Shown here piece by piece: positions 42,159 to 42,199 of a stretch of DNA of 42,199 nt. Origin of the DNA: Selenomonas ruminantium subsp. ruminantium ATCC 12561 (lineage in GTDB: Bacteria > Bacillota > Negativicutes > Selenomonadales > Selenomonadaceae). The stretch lies in assembly GCF_000424065.1 (NCBI RefSeq), contig NZ_KE384129.1, positions 1 to 42,199 of the forward strand, in the 5' to 3' direction. How positions within the stretch are numbered: the first letter of the stretch is position 1; every line of letters starts with the position of its first letter. The notes under the pieces are model-generated. The model saw only the letters and a list, made by a program, of their open reading frames with translations, had not been told where the DNA came from and searched no databases. A program made the translations under genes and the position numbers.

Positions 42159-42199
42159 ATCTGCATTGACTTGTTGGTGTCAGCTTGCAGATTTAGATA

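Overview
The window looks like chromosome of a diderm Firmicute (Negativicutes, most likely Selenomonadaceae). It combines Firmicutes-type control (a tRNA-Trp T-box, PyrR, strong Shine-Dalgarno sites with frequent GTG/TTG starts, Gram-positive-type Pel genes) with outer-membrane proteins (a TpsB/FhaC-type transporter and a barrel protein ending in Phe). The genus assignment is inference. No tRNA, rRNA or CRISPR array was seen.

Layout. 1-4.6 kb (minus): a two-partner secretion pair, tpsB then a large hemagglutinin-like tpsA that runs off the left edge. Its leader holds a 50-codon ORF with a G9 tract, and the ORF stop lies inside a terminator-like hairpin just ahead of tpsB. 4.8-6.1 kb: a CyuA-type L-cysteine desulfidase. 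6.2-7.7 kb: an IS200/IS605-type element with an intact-looking TnpB and its right-end omega RNA region, inserted between a likely bioB promoter and bioB. 7.7-9.3 kb: bioB, overlapping tail-to-tail with a flavodoxin-like gene. 9.4-10.4 kb: a secreted GH114/TM1410-like hydrolase.

10.4-23.4 kb (minus): one tightly packed run, holA-pelD-pelE-pelA(deacetylase)-pelF-pelG-outer-membrane protein-thiT. This is the Gram-positive-type, c-di-GMP-gated Pel exopolysaccharide set, placed in what should be a two-membrane cell. The ~1190-residue protein directly after pelG has a long periplasmic coiled coil, an outer-membrane-barrel-like region and a helical repeat insertion. It is a candidate export channel replacing PelB/PelC, and the separate hydrolase at 9.4 kb may supply the missing glycosidase half of PelA.

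23.6-32.6 kb (minus): manA, gdhA, a UvrD-like helicase with an embedded DEDDh exonuclease, a 63-residue protein, comEC, comEA and a 117-residue protein. 32.8-40.7 kb: serA, then the trpDCBA operon under a Trp T-box, then divergent serC. Serine from SerA/SerC is a substrate of TrpB. A 605-bp element built of two inverted, related palindromic modules lies between serA and trpA. A truncated copy lies at 40.74 kb and supplies the last codons of mnmM. 41.4-42.0 kb: pyrR, with a terminator before mnmM.
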